DNA from: Frankiales bacterium
GTDB lineage: Bacteria; Actinomycetota; Actinomycetes; Mycobacteriales; SCTD01
DNA: 13,159 bases
Reading direction: 5' to 3'
Assembly: GCA_025464795.1 (NCBI GenBank)
Contig: JAODNB010000372.1
Coordinates: 1 to 13,159 of the forward strand
Shown: in pieces, positions 13,089-13,159 of the stretch
Layout: the number at the start of each line of letters is the position of its first letter
Numbering within the stretch: the stretch's first letter is position 1
Translations under genes and position numbers: made by a program
Notes under the pieces: generated by a model
What the model was told of the DNA's origin: nothing
The model's input: only the letters and a program-made list of their open reading frames with translations
Databases searched by the model: none

Positions 13089-13094
13089 AGCCTA
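13089..13094 (-). promoter_or_regulatory. Candidate -10 element of the hydrolase operon
   Basis: Read on the minus strand this is TAGGCT (TANNNT). It is 7 nt from an ATG at 13081 and 9 nt from the GTG at 13079, so transcription would begin at or beside the start codon. No clear -35 is seen, and a dyad occupies that place. Confidence 0.45.
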
Positions 13095-13102
13095 AGTGCG
13101 AT

Positions 13103-13129
13103 CGTCGAGGCCTGCCTGGCCCGCCGACG
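13103..13129. promoter_or_regulatory. Imperfect dyad over the -35 region of the hydrolase operon, possible operator
   Basis: CGTCG (13103-13107) and CGACG (13125-13129) are inverted, and inside them GGCC (13109-13112) faces GGCC (13118-13121). The dyad covers the place where a -35 would lie (about 13112-13117), so a bound protein could block or help RNA polymerase. The rest of the 80-bp end of the window (13080-13159) shows no coding signal I can support. Confidence 0.28.
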
Positions 13130-13159
13130 GACGCGACATCACAGTGGTCGGGGTGACAG

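Noticed and set aside
13130..13159. Start of a divergent plus-strand gene at the right edge (GTG near 13156)
   Set aside because: Too few codons are visible and no promoter or ribosome binding site can be assigned.

Overview
The window is very GC-rich, densely packed chromosomal DNA from a high-GC Gram-positive bacterium (Actinomycetota). Three things support this: the ybaB-recR arrangement, an aspartokinase with an in-frame beta-subunit start followed by asd, and frequent GTG/TTG starts with -10 hexamers a few bases from the start codon. A Nocardioides-like (Propionibacteriales) organism fits the gene content, but that is only an impression. No mobile element, CRISPR array, tRNA or rRNA is visible.

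Layout. Positions 1-1595 (+) hold the 3' end of ybaB/ebfC, then recR and a GNAT acetyltransferase. Positions 1592-3609 (-) hold a two-gene ABC-2 type exporter, convergent with the acetyltransferase and divergent from lysC. Positions 3660-7549 (+) hold lysC, asd, a membrane Ser/Thr protein kinase and a Pro/Thr/Ser-rich lipoprotein. Positions 7568-13079 (-) hold three genes read from right to left: an S9-family (prolyl oligopeptidase) serine peptidase, a membrane-anchored or secreted HExxH metallopeptidase, and a large secreted alpha/beta-hydrolase esterase ending in an LPSTG sortase-type signal. There is no gene-free stretch longer than about 100 bases.

How the genes work together. LysC and Asd carry out the first two steps from aspartate toward lysine, threonine, methionine and diaminopimelate. 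The kinase and lipoprotein genes overlap by 4 bp and both products would reach the outer membrane face, so they are a plausible signalling pair. The three minus-strand hydrolase genes are also joined by 4-bp overlaps and look like one protein-turnover and ester-cleavage unit, with two of the three products exported.

Themes worth following. Six of eight same-strand junctions are 4-bp ATGA/GTGA overlaps. Three TANNNT hexamers lie 6-7 nt from a possible ATG, suggesting leaderless transcripts. At the head of the hydrolase operon, one such ATG opens a 9-codon mini-ORF whose stop overlaps an alternative GTG start of the peptidase, again as GTGA. The esterase has a complete cell-wall sorting signal. 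I see no clearly new defence or mobile system; the best candidates for something undescribed are the kinase-lipoprotein pair and the hydrolase operon with its mini-ORF.
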